Positions 1 through 5,971 of a stretch of DNA of 8,102 nt are shown here, in pieces. The notes beneath the pieces were generated by a model, which was not told where the DNA came from, did no database searches, and saw only the letters and a list, made by a program, of their open reading frames with translations. The position numbers were made by a program, and so were the translations under genes. The stretch comes from Methanosarcinales archaeon (GTDB taxonomy: Archaea; Halobacteriota; Syntropharchaeia; Alkanophagales; Methanospirareceae): positions 1 to 8,102 of the forward strand of contig JAODGV010000031.1 of the NCBI GenBank assembly GCA_025464425.1. Direction: 5' to 3'. Positions within the stretch are counted from its first letter, which is position 1; each line of letters begins with the position of its first letter.

Positions 1-1
1 A

Positions 2-776
2 ACGAATAATGTAGCAGAGATACGAAGCCAAGGCAGTTACTTCTTCCTGACAAATGCATTTTTGAACGTGACATACCCACCTGACCTCGAGCCTGAGGTG
101 CCAACGCGAGTGAAAGCCACTGCCGACTCTTCGTATGATATCCCCATAACAATCCACAACTGGGGCAAGAGCAAAGCGAAGAATTTCAGTGTGATTGTAT
201 CCATTGATGGCAAGGAGGTCTATAACAGTACCATTCCAGAGATAAACGGTGGCGATAGCAAAACCTTGAACATTCCACAAAAGGCACCACTCGTAGAAGG
301 TTTTGTTATGCTTGATGTCAATGTCTCGGTAGACCCTCCTGATGCGGCGCACCCTTATGGCAATGTGAAGGAACTGATAAACCAGTACCGCAATGGCGAG
401 AAGAATAACATCTGGAATGGCACGGTAACGGTCAAGGTCAATCCACCAGGCTGGAGCCGATATCCAGGTGGTGGCGGCGGCACTGGCGGCGGCTGGGGCA
501 CTGGAACCGGCACAGGTGAAGGCTCAGGCAGTGGTCCGGGCAGAGGCGTAGCAGGCGGCACCGGAGAAGGAACAGGTGAAAGCAGTGGTAAAACCATCAC
601 AGGTTATTTGATGAAAGGGCGTGTGGTCACGAGTGCAGCAGGAGGCAGGTGGTGGTGGCAAGGGCGAGTTCTCATTCTTCAGGTTTTTAGTCCAGCTCCT
701 GATGCTCGCAATAGCGGCTTTGCTCATCTGTACCGGCTATATGCTGGAGCGGCGGCGGCATAACAACAGACTTTGA
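2..776 (+). CDS. Secreted CARDB-like Gly-rich surface protein, 5'-partial and frameshifted
   Basis: The frame is open from base 2, so the N-terminus lies outside the window; the TTG at 62 is only an internal codon. The visible part begins with a beta-rich stretch (about bases 60-430) with the pattern of a CARDB/Ig-like adhesion domain, including the 'IPITIHNWGKSKAKNFSV' type strand pair and a 'DPP' turn. It has five N-glycosylation sequons (NVT, NFS, NST, NVS, NGT). A Gly/Thr/Ser/Glu-rich stalk follows at about 460-595. In this frame the product ends at 763 with an implausible Trp- and Ala-rich tail. The frame one base later (648-776) instead encodes GGGGKGEFSFF, a hydrophobic helix (about 684-743) and a positively charged end, ERRRHNNRL, before TGA 774-776. 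That is a typical C-terminal membrane anchor with a cytoplasmic stop-transfer. I infer one surface-anchored protein broken by a single extra base or a real frameshift. The specific role is unknown. Confidence 0.6.
636..650 (+). other. Apparent +1 frameshift site in the surface-protein gene
   Basis: The downstream frame (codons starting at 648, 651 and so on) is closed by a TGA at 612-614, so any shift must lie between about 615 and 650. Removing one base near 647 turns the run Trp-Trp-Trp-Gln into Gly-Gly-Gly-Gly-Lys and joins the Gly-rich stalk to the membrane anchor. It could be a sequencing or assembly error, a recent mutation, or recoding. The sequence alone cannot separate these. Confidence 0.6.
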
Positions 777-913
777 ACTTGAAAGCGCTTCACCAGCTTT
801 TCAACGCGTGATGCTTCCGTTTCGATGTGATGAAAAGGCAGAGTGGCATCGTCTTAACCAGAAATTATCTTATTTGTACTTACACTACATGCTTATACGG
901 CAATATATGGAAG
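777..913. other. Gene-free stretch before cofE
   Basis: No convincing coding sequence is seen. An in-frame extension of cofE back to 827 exists, but its residues do not look like the family. A short AAGCGCTT palindrome lies at 783-790. AT-rich elements at about 864-873 and 892-897 could be the cofE TATA region, but neither matches the archaeal consensus well. No T-tract terminator is evident. Confidence 0.4.
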
Positions 914-1672
914 ATGTCACGCCGACTGGAAGTGATAGGTATTGAGGGGCTACCGGAGATAAGGGAGGGAGATGACCTGGTAGCGTTATTGCTCGATGCC
1001 ATTGCTGATATGGGCATTACGATAGAAGATAATGATGCGATTGTAATAACCTCAAAGATAATCTCAAAGAGCGAGGGGCGTGTCATATCGCTATCGGACG
1101 TGCATGTGAGCGAAGAAGCGGCGAAGATAGCTGCGGATACTGATAAGGACCCGCGAATCGTTCAACTCATACTGGACGAGTCTCGTGAGCTCGTTAGAGT
1201 GGGTAGAAACACGATAATAGTGGAGACGCGGCACGGATTTGTATGCGCGAATGCGGGAATTGACGAATCGAACGTAGAAGCGGGAAAGGCGGTTCTGCTA
1301 CCTGAAGACCCGCAGGCGAGTGCCGTTCGGCTCAGACATGCAATAGAAGAACGAACCGGCAAGTGCGTCTCTGTCCTTGTCTCTGATACCTTCGGCAGGG
1401 CGTTCCGTAACGGTGTCACCGGCATCTGCATCGGTGTATCCGGCATACCGGCATTGCTGGATCGGCGTGGTGAGATAGATCGGTTCGGTAAGGTCGCGCG
1501 AATAACGAAGGAAGCGGTAGCTGATGAGGTATGTGCAGCCGCGAACCTTGTCATGGGCGAATTCAGTGAGGGCATTCCAATCGCAATAGTAAGAGGCATA
1601 GAAGTGTTGAAGCGCTGTGAATCTGATATAAGGGACGTTCTATTCACCCGGGAGGAGGACCTCTTCAGGTGA
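914..1672 (+). CDS. cofE: Coenzyme F420:L-glutamate gamma-ligase (F420-0/F420-1 ligase)
   Basis: CofE adds L-glutamate residues to F420-0 through gamma-linked amide bonds, using GTP and divalent metal, in the cytoplasm; this is the last stage of F420 synthesis. The 252-residue product matches the usual archaeal length of about 250. Family landmarks include GLPEIREGDDL (residues 12-22), the DAIVITSKIISKSEGR strand and loop (41-56), HGFVCANAGIDESN (107-120), and DTFGRAFRNGVTG (158-170) followed by IGVSGIPALLDRRGEIDRFG. I chose the ATG at 914 because the family begins with a short strand before GLPEI. The open frame back to 827 adds 29 residues without family character. No good Shine-Dalgarno is visible, so the transcript may be leaderless or nearly so. 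The gene stands alone on its strand, with a 23-bp convergent gap to the radical SAM gene. A partner gene, cofC, lies about 3.6 kb away on the other strand. Confidence 0.95.
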   Translation: MSRRLEVIGIEGLPEIREGDDLVALLLDAIADMGITIEDNDAIVITSKIISKSEGRVISLSDVHVSEEAAKIAADTDKDPRIVQLILDESRELVRVGRNTIIVETRHGFVCANAGIDESNVEAGKAVLLPEDPQASAVRLRHAIEERTGKCVSVLVSDTFGRAFRNGVTGICIGVSGIPALLDRRGEIDRFGKVARITKEAVADEVCAAANLVMGEFSEGIPIAIVRGIEVLKRCESDIRDVLFTREEDLFR

Positions 1673-1695
1673 TTGCTTTTGTACAGTAATTGAGT

Positions 1696-3273
1696 TTATG
1701 CCACCCCTCTCAGATCCGGTATGTCTGGATTGAGCCATTTACTTACCTCGTGCCGGGCGGTTGGTGGCTCCCCACGTCTCATCTTAGCCACATACTTCTG
1801 TAACATCTTTGACATCCGCGTAGCAGCCAGACTGAGCAGCCAGCTCTTTATACTCTTATCCTTCCTGTACATTCTCAACAGTCGTGGTACCACCTTCAGG
1901 TCATGGTCCACACATTCACCCATCAATTGCCAGTGCTCTGGCGTCATCTTCGCCATATTGAACGATTCCTCGTTGTCCAGCACAGAGCCTCGCATGGATA
2001 CGAAGTTCATCGGTACCACGAGCGATAGAGTTGAGGTCTTCTTCAGGTCTTCCACCAGTTCTATACTCCTGATAACATCATCTGTGGTCTCACCCGGCAG
2101 TCCATTTATCATTGTTGCAGCGCAAATCCAGTTGTTATCATCAAGGATACCAAAAGCATGGAGTACCACCTCACGCCATCGTTCCGGTGGGGAGGGTAAG
2201 ACTTTACCTCGCATATGCTTTGCTATCAATCTCGCACTACCGGTCTCTATACCGGTCTGCGCACCCAGCCAGTTCATCTCCTCTATCTTTGAATAGCACA
2301 GCTCCGCAACTTCTCTCACCAGTTCGGGATTATGATACACCGTAGCGAGCGCTATATGGCTCGTTCCTATATCTGTTATCCCCGGTACCGATGCCACTCG
2401 CCTGAACAGTGCAAGTACACGCTCTTTGTTCGGCGGTATACCTCTGGCACCGTACCGTAGCACATCCTCGGCATGCAGGCAGATAGAAGTCTGACCTGCC
2501 CTGATATTCGTCTCTACATCGCGTACGATATGCTCTATGGGCAGGTAACGGAGCCGCTGCAGGTTCGGCGTGCAAAAAGAGCAGCCGCGCCCGCAACCCC
2601 GCCCTATCTCCACCAGTCCGTGAATAGTAGCACCTATTATATTCGGTATCTCTTCTGGCTCAGGCTCCTCACCCTTTATTATCCGCGGCAGTTTCTCACC
2701 CTCCAGTATGCATCTGAACGTCTCGGGTACCGTTATCTCTCCCTCGCCAAGATGCACATAATCTATGTTCAGTCTGTCCATCACCTCTTCATCCGCTAAC
2801 TGCCACGCCGCTTTACCGCCGACCACCACGATCTTCTCCTTCATTACCGGATTGCGCATCAGCTCAAAGAACTTCACACGATTGTACGGTGGTCCTGTAT
2901 CCAGCATATCAACGAATTCCGAGGTCGGGGGATTGATACCCATGAAATCATGACCGCTAATACCTATTATCTCTGTTCGCTCGCCTGCAACGCGGCTCAA
3001 ATCACGTGGATGTACTACCGCAACCTCATCGGCACCGAATACTTCAGCCAGTGCCGCCTCTATTACCCTCAGCCCGAAATCGGCATAAAGCGCACGCCCG
3101 TTCTTGCGTGGCACCGGCGGCGCCCACACACTGAAATAGAACCAGTCAGGCAGGATACCCCGGGGCATGCACGTGGAGAACCCAACGAATATACCCCAGC
3201 GGTATTTGCTCATCATCGTCTCATCTGCGGTGAGCACGATCCTGGGACTGAAATTATGCTTATTCAGTGCCAC
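1696..3273 (-). CDS. Radical SAM protein with N-terminal cobalamin-binding-like domain, substrate unknown
   Basis: This 525-residue product has two parts. Residues about 20-190 form a Rossmann-like alpha/beta region, with VAVVHPRDL, EIIGISGHDFMGINPPTSEF, KIVVVGGKAAWQL and YVHLGEGE. This is the layout of the B12-binding domain in class B radical SAM enzymes, although the classic DxHxxG motif is not obvious. Residues about 218-430 form the radical SAM core, with the cluster-binding CX3CX2C (C227, C231, C234; GRGCGRGCSFC). Later core elements are GAQTGIETGSARLIAKHMRGK and MINGLPGETTDDV. A basic C-terminal helical tail follows. Such enzymes generate a 5'-deoxyadenosyl radical, and cobalamin-type members often methylate unactivated carbons; the reaction here is unknown. 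The GTG start follows an AGAGGA ribosome binding site inside the end of the regulator gene, three bases downstream of that gene's stop, so the two are surely co-transcribed. An MCR-modifying or tetrapyrrole/cofactor role is only speculation. Confidence 0.85.
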   Translation of the reverse strand: MALNKHNFSPRIVLTADETMMSKYRWGIFVGFSTCMPRGILPDWFYFSVWAPPVPRKNGRALYADFGLRVIEAALAEVFGADEVAVVHPRDLSRVAGERTEIIGISGHDFMGINPPTSEFVDMLDTGPPYNRVKFFELMRNPVMKEKIVVVGGKAAWQLADEEVMDRLNIDYVHLGEGEITVPETFRCILEGEKLPRIIKGEEPEPEEIPNIIGATIHGLVEIGRGCGRGCSFCTPNLQRLRYLPIEHIVRDVETNIRAGQTSICLHAEDVLRYGARGIPPNKERVLALFRRVASVPGITDIGTSHIALATVYHNPELVREVAELCYSKIEEMNWLGAQTGIETGSARLIAKHMRGKVLPSPPERWREVVLHAFGILDDNNWICAATMINGLPGETTDDVIRSIELVEDLKKTSTLSLVVPMNFVSMRGSVLDNEESFNMAKMTPEHWQLMGECVDHDLKVVPRLLRMYRKDKSIKSWLLSLAATRMSKMLQKYVAKMRRGEPPTARHEVSKWLNPDIPDLRGVA

Positions 3274-3276
3274 TCT

Positions 3277-3702
3277 TCATTCCTCTTCTATTTTCTCCGC
3301 TGCGTGCTCCACACGCTTCAAATAAGCCATTGCGTGCTCTATCTTACTGTTAAGATGTTCAAGCTCTTTTACGCCCTCCAGATCTTTACCGAGCTGACTG
3401 AGGTAGTCCTTAATCCGGTCAAGCTCCGCCTTTATCAATGCCACGAAATTAACATTCGCTATGTATAGATTCTTCCTGAAACGCCTCACTCGCTCTACCA
3501 GACCCATCCGTATGAGCGTATTGAGGTAATTGATGGTGGAGGAATAAGCATAGTTGGTCCTTCTTCCTATCTCCTCCGCGGTGAGTGGCTCGCAGGTGGT
3601 GGCGAGTACAGCATATACCATACTGCAACCCTCACCCAACCCCCAGTTCACCATCATCGCTTTCACCCGCCTCACCGCTCGCTCTACCGGCTCGTCCATC
3701 AT
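3277..3702 (-). CDS. GbsR/MarR-like winged-helix transcriptional regulator
   Basis: The product is about 142 residues. An N-terminal helix (DEPVERAVRRVKAMMVNWGLGEGCSMVYAVLATTCEPLT) is followed by a winged helix-turn-helix: TAEEIGRRTNYAYSSTINYLNTLIRMGLVERVRRFRKNLYIAN. The recognition-helix pattern 'AYSSTINYLNTLIRMGLVERV' is typical of GbsR-type MarR-family regulators. The C-terminal third is charged and helical (about residues 85-141), probably a coiled-coil dimerisation region. The frame extends to an ATG at 3744, but those residues (MITFFIFMIYSIF) are encoded by the AT-rich promoter. A TTTATATT box at 3729-3722 places a leaderless start at 3702 or 3699 (two adjacent ATGs), so I use 3702. It heads an operon with the radical SAM gene and diverges from atpK, so it may control either or both. 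The ligand is unknown. Confidence 0.8.
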   Translation of the reverse strand: MMDEPVERAVRRVKAMMVNWGLGEGCSMVYAVLATTCEPLTAEEIGRRTNYAYSSTINYLNTLIRMGLVERVRRFRKNLYIANVNFVALIKAELDRIKDYLSQLGKDLEGVKELEHLNSKIEHAMAYLKRVEHAAEKIEEE

Positions 3703-3721
3703 AAATATGGAATATATCATA

Positions 3722-3729
3722 AATATAAA
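3722..3729 (-). promoter_or_regulatory. TATA box for the regulator/radical SAM operon
   Basis: On the minus strand this reads TTTATATT. Its centre is about 24-27 bases upstream of the paired ATG codons at 3702 and 3699. This is the expected distance for a leaderless archaeal transcript, and no Shine-Dalgarno precedes those codons. Confidence 0.5.
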
Positions 3730-3755
3730 AAATGTTATCATCAAAAAACCGTTAC

Positions 3756-3765
3756 TTTTATATAT
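3756..3765 (+). promoter_or_regulatory. TATA box for atpK, possibly usable in both directions
   Basis: The plus strand carries TTTATATA at 3757-3764, an exact match to the archaeal TATA consensus. Initiation about 26 bases on, near 3786, would give a leader of about 20 nt containing the atpK ribosome binding site. The minus strand of the same element reads ATATATAAAA, so it could also start a longer leader for the divergent regulator gene. Confidence 0.6.
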
Positions 3766-3788
3766 CTCTTAACCCCTTCTCTTAAAAA

Positions 3789-3796
3789 GGTGAGGT
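3789..3796 (+). promoter_or_regulatory. atpK ribosome binding site
   Basis: GGTGAGGT lies 9 bases before the ATG at 3806 and can pair with the archaeal 16S rRNA 3' end in two registers (GGTGA or GAGGT). Confidence 0.6.
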
Positions 3797-3805
3797 AAAG
3801 AAGAG

Positions 3806-4120
3806 ATGAAGGCAAGATATAAGTTTGCATTTACGCTTTGCCTGCTCCTTGTTCTTACAGGTCTGGCATCTGCACAGGAAGAAGGAGGAGCAGCAGGGGG
3901 AGCCACAGACAGCGGCTGGATCGCTATATCGGCAGGGATTGCAATGGCGGGTGGTGCAATCGGTGCAGGCTTTGCAATATCAAGTACGGGTACCGCAGCG
4001 GTTGGCGCTACTGCCGAGAAGCCCGAAATTTTCGGGCGGGTATTGATATTCGTCGCGCTCGCAGAGGCTATTGCCATATACGCACTCCTGATTGCATTCA
4101 TGCTGTGGACGAAGGTATAG
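3806..4120 (+). CDS. atpK: A-type ATP synthase membrane ring subunit K (proteolipid) with signal peptide
   Basis: Subunit K forms the rotating membrane ring of the A1Ao ATP synthase and carries the ion-binding carboxylate. The 104-residue precursor starts with a clear cleavable signal: KAR, a hydrophobic core FAFTLCLLLVLTGLASA, then QEEGG. Two transmembrane helices follow. The first is about residues 38-60, Gly-rich (GIAMAGGAIGAGFAISSTG). The second is about 79-101 (VLIFVALAEAIAIYALLIAFML), with the conserved ion-binding Glu87. The loop EKPEIFGR between them is the family's polar loop facing the A1 part. The mature chain of about 80 residues is the usual single-hairpin size. The gene has its own strong TATA box and ribosome binding site. 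No other ATP synthase genes are in the window, although atpK normally sits inside the atpHIKECFABD operon. I cannot decide H+ or Na+ specificity from what is visible. Confidence 0.9.
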   Translation: MKARYKFAFTLCLLLVLTGLASAQEEGGAAGGATDSGWIAISAGIAMAGGAIGAGFAISSTGTAAVGATAEKPEIFGRVLIFVALAEAIAIYALLIAFMLWTKV

Positions 4121-4144
4121 ATAGCAGCGAGTGCAGAGGTGTAA

Positions 4145-4378
4145 ATGTGGAACATAGCAAAGGTAAAAGAGAAACTCAGGGGTAATATTTTTTTGTGCGC
4201 ACTCCCCTACTCCATTCTTATCTCGGGTCTTACCATCATCGGCTTATTTTGTGGCTTCTTCGCCGGATCGGGCAGTGATACCGCTGCTTTCCTGCTCGCT
4301 CTCTTATTCTCGTTCACCGGATTCTTTGCCGGTATTCTTGTAACTTACATACTCGTGAACGGTAAAAATAAATGGTGA
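4145..4378 (+). CDS. Small two-helix membrane protein, possibly AtpZ/AtpI-like
   Basis: I do not recognise this 77-residue protein with certainty. It has a short basic amphipathic N-terminus (MWNIAKVKEKLRGN) and a hydrophobic helix at about residues 15-40, rich in Gly and Phe. A short polar turn (GSGSDTA) leads to a second helix at about 46-70 (FLLALLFSFTGFFAGILVTYILV), and the protein ends NGKNKW. The hairpin, its size, and the second helix with GFFAG-x-x-VTYILV resemble the AtpZ/AtpI family of small proteins that assist ATP synthase ring assembly. The neighbour atpK, 24 bp upstream on the same strand, makes this attractive, but it is inference only. GAGGTG at 4136-4141 gives a ribosome binding site with tight spacing. 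Its stop overlaps the ribosome binding site of ilvE, so its translation is probably coupled to ilvE. Confidence 0.7.
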   Translation: MWNIAKVKEKLRGNIFLCALPYSILISGLTIIGLFCGFFAGSGSDTAAFLLALLFSFTGFFAGILVTYILVNGKNKW

Positions 4379-4380
4379 TC
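4374..4380 (+). promoter_or_regulatory. ilvE ribosome binding site overlapping the upstream stop codon
   Basis: GGTGATC exactly complements the archaeal 16S rRNA 3' tail (GATCACC), three bases before the ATG at 4384. The TGA stop of the 77-residue protein (4376-4378) lies inside it. The site supports 4384 rather than the in-frame ATG at 4372, which is upstream of or inside it. Confidence 0.65.
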
Positions 4381-4383
4381 AAA

Positions 4384-5310
4384 ATGGTTGAGGGGCTACC
4401 GGAGCAGGGTAAGATATGGTATAATGGCAGGCTTGTAGCCTGGGATGAAGCGAAGGTGCACGTGCTTGCACATGGTCTCCATTATGGCTCGGGTGTATTT
4501 GAGGGTATAAGGTGCTATGCGACCGATAAAGGCTCGTTCATATTCAGATTGAGCGATCATATAGCCAGATTGTATCGGTCTGCCGAGTTATATAAGATGG
4601 AGATACCCTACACCAGGGACGAGTTGATCAGAGCGATAAAGGATACAATCAGGGCTAATGGACTGGATGCCTGTTATATACGCCCAATAGCATTCTATGG
4701 CTTTCACCATCTGGGCGTGAATCCCGAAGGCTGCCCCGTGGATTGCGCTATTGCGGTATGGCGCTGGGGCACTTATCTGGGCAAAGAAGCACTGGAGAAG
4801 GGCATAAGGTGCACATTCTCTTCATGGCGCAGAATAGACCCGAAGACATTACCGGTAACTGCGAAGGCTACCGGGCATTATCTCAATTCGTTGCTCGCTG
4901 TGCTGGACGCTAAGGAGCGAGGCTTCGATGAGGCGATAATGCTCGATAATCGTGGATACGTGGCAGAAGGACCCGGAGAGAATATATTTGCAGTTAAAAA
5001 TGGCATGATTTATACGCCTGCAATCGAATCTTCCATTCTGCCGGGTATCACCCGCGCTTCCGTGATCGAACTCGCCCGGGATATGGGTTATGAGGTGGAG
5101 GAGAGGCTGGTGAGACGCGAGGAACTGCTGGATGCTGATGAAGTATTCTTCACGGGCACAGCGGCGGAAGTATCGGCGATAAGAGAGATAGACGGAGTTA
5201 TGATAGGCGAAGGTAAGCGTGGCAAAATAACGGCAGAGATACAGAACAGGTTCTTTGATGTCGTGAATGCCAGAGACGAGCGCTACATGAGATGGCTCGA
5301 GCCGGTGTGA
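4384..5310 (+). CDS. ilvE: Branched-chain amino acid aminotransferase
   Basis: This PLP enzyme of fold type IV exchanges amino groups between glutamate and the 2-oxo acids of valine, leucine and isoleucine, the last step of their synthesis. The 308-residue product matches the usual length of about 300-310. The N-terminal signature IWYNGRLVAWDEAKVHVLAHGLHYGSGVFEGIRCY is classic IlvE. The PLP-binding lysine is K161, in VTAKATGHYLNSLL. The cofactor-nitrogen glutamate is E195, in YVAEGPGENIF. Later family elements are SSILPGITRASVIELA and ADEVFFTGTAAEVSAIREIDG. The start at 4384 has an ideal ribosome binding site; starting at 4372 would add only MVIK. It probably belongs to a transcription unit with atpK and the small membrane protein, although the functions appear unrelated. 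Its stop is only 7 bp from the end of the convergent cofC, so the two transcripts' ends must overlap. Confidence 0.95.
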   Translation: MVEGLPEQGKIWYNGRLVAWDEAKVHVLAHGLHYGSGVFEGIRCYATDKGSFIFRLSDHIARLYRSAELYKMEIPYTRDELIRAIKDTIRANGLDACYIRPIAFYGFHHLGVNPEGCPVDCAIAVWRWGTYLGKEALEKGIRCTFSSWRRIDPKTLPVTAKATGHYLNSLLAVLDAKERGFDEAIMLDNRGYVAEGPGENIFAVKNGMIYTPAIESSILPGITRASVIELARDMGYEVEERLVRREELLDADEVFFTGTAAEVSAIREIDGVMIGEGKRGKITAEIQNRFFDVVNARDERYMRWLEPV

Positions 5311-5317
5311 ACCTGCA

Positions 5318-5971
5318 TCACCGCACCACCTCCACTCTTCTCTTCGATTCTTTATCAGCATGGAGATGAAGCCCGAGATCATTCAGATATCGAGCGGAAT
5401 AAGTGTTCTTACCATGGATCAACAGCTCCACCAGATCCTCTATTTCATCTATGTCCACACTCATGAAGAACGAATCGTGCACACCACAGCTCATATTGCA
5501 TAGCGCAGCTCGCTCTAAATGCTCAATGCAACTCAGTCCATAGTAAGATACAGAGAATAGCGAAGGCTTACGCAGTAGCAGTGCGTTTGTCCCACCTCGC
5601 CTGCCCGGTGAAACTATCACATCCTCATTACGATTTATCATCTCGTTTATGCTATCCGGCGTTACCAGCGGTATATCCGCCATTATTATCAAAATCGGCT
5701 GTTCCTGCCCGGATATTGCCGTATTCAGTGCCTCATTCAACCCCCTTTCATCATACTTCACTTCCATAGCCCCGATTTCTATCTCTTCTACTGCAAAACC
5801 ACCACTGGTCGCCAGTATCTCAATCTCATCTATCATGGATTTCGATAGCGCTGTCAGAACATCGTTCAGCATCATCAATGCGAGCTCCTCTCGCTCCTCC
5901 AGTGTCAGTAAGCGCTTAAGCCTTGACTTCGCGCCTCTTCTCTTGAACGGGACGATCGCCTTCAACTCCAC
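5318..5971 (-). CDS. cofC: 2-phospho-L-lactate guanylyltransferase
   Basis: CofC transfers GMP from GTP to 2-phospho-L-lactate (or phosphoenolpyruvate in some lineages). This makes the activated precursor that CofD joins to the deazaflavin Fo. The 217-residue length fits the family. Motifs seen are AIVPFKRRGAKSRLKRLLTLEER (residues 5-27, nucleotide-binding loop and AKSRL), ILIIMADIPLVTPDSI (93-108, with the metal-binding Asp of ADIPL), SPGRRGGTNALLL (121-133), and FSVSYYGLSCIEHLERA (139-155), where the family often has YG..SF..H. The GTG start lies inside the 3' end of rpoD (10-bp overlap) without a strong ribosome binding site, so translation is probably coupled. It is the last gene of the ribosomal/RNA-polymerase operon, an unusual place for a cofactor gene. 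Confidence 0.93.
   Translation of the reverse strand: MELKAIVPFKRRGAKSRLKRLLTLEEREELALMMLNDVLTALSKSMIDEIEILATSGGFAVEEIEIGAMEVKYDERGLNEALNTAISGQEQPILIIMADIPLVTPDSINEMINRNEDVIVSPGRRGGTNALLLRKPSLFSVSYYGLSCIEHLERAALCNMSCGVHDSFFMSVDIDEIEDLVELLIHGKNTYSARYLNDLGLHLHADKESKRRVEVVR

Noticed and set aside
470..600. Gly-codon repeats as a CRISPR or other tandem array
   Set aside because: There are no regular repeat and spacer units; it is a low-complexity coding stretch.
636..650. Programmed frameshifting as the firm explanation of the surface-gene frame change
   Set aside because: No stimulatory structure or slippery motif could be established, and a single-base assembly error is at least as likely.
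827..913. N-terminal extension of cofE from the ATG at 827
   Set aside because: The added 29 residues (Cys/Tyr-rich) do not resemble CofE, which starts just before GLPEI. The ATG at 914 gives the normal length.
1162..1647. 161-residue open frame antisense to cofE
   Set aside because: It is fully covered by cofE, with Ser/Thr/Arg-rich shadow composition and no recognisable domain.
2238..2263. Short repeated TACCGGTCT in the radical SAM gene
   Set aside because: The two copies fall inside conserved coding sequence (TGIETGS) and are explained by codon choice.
3703..3744. Regulator start at the ATG at 3744
   Set aside because: It would place promoter sequence in the protein, and the residues (ITFFIFMIYSIF) are only the translation of AT-rich promoter DNA, not a credible membrane segment of a MarR-like regulator.
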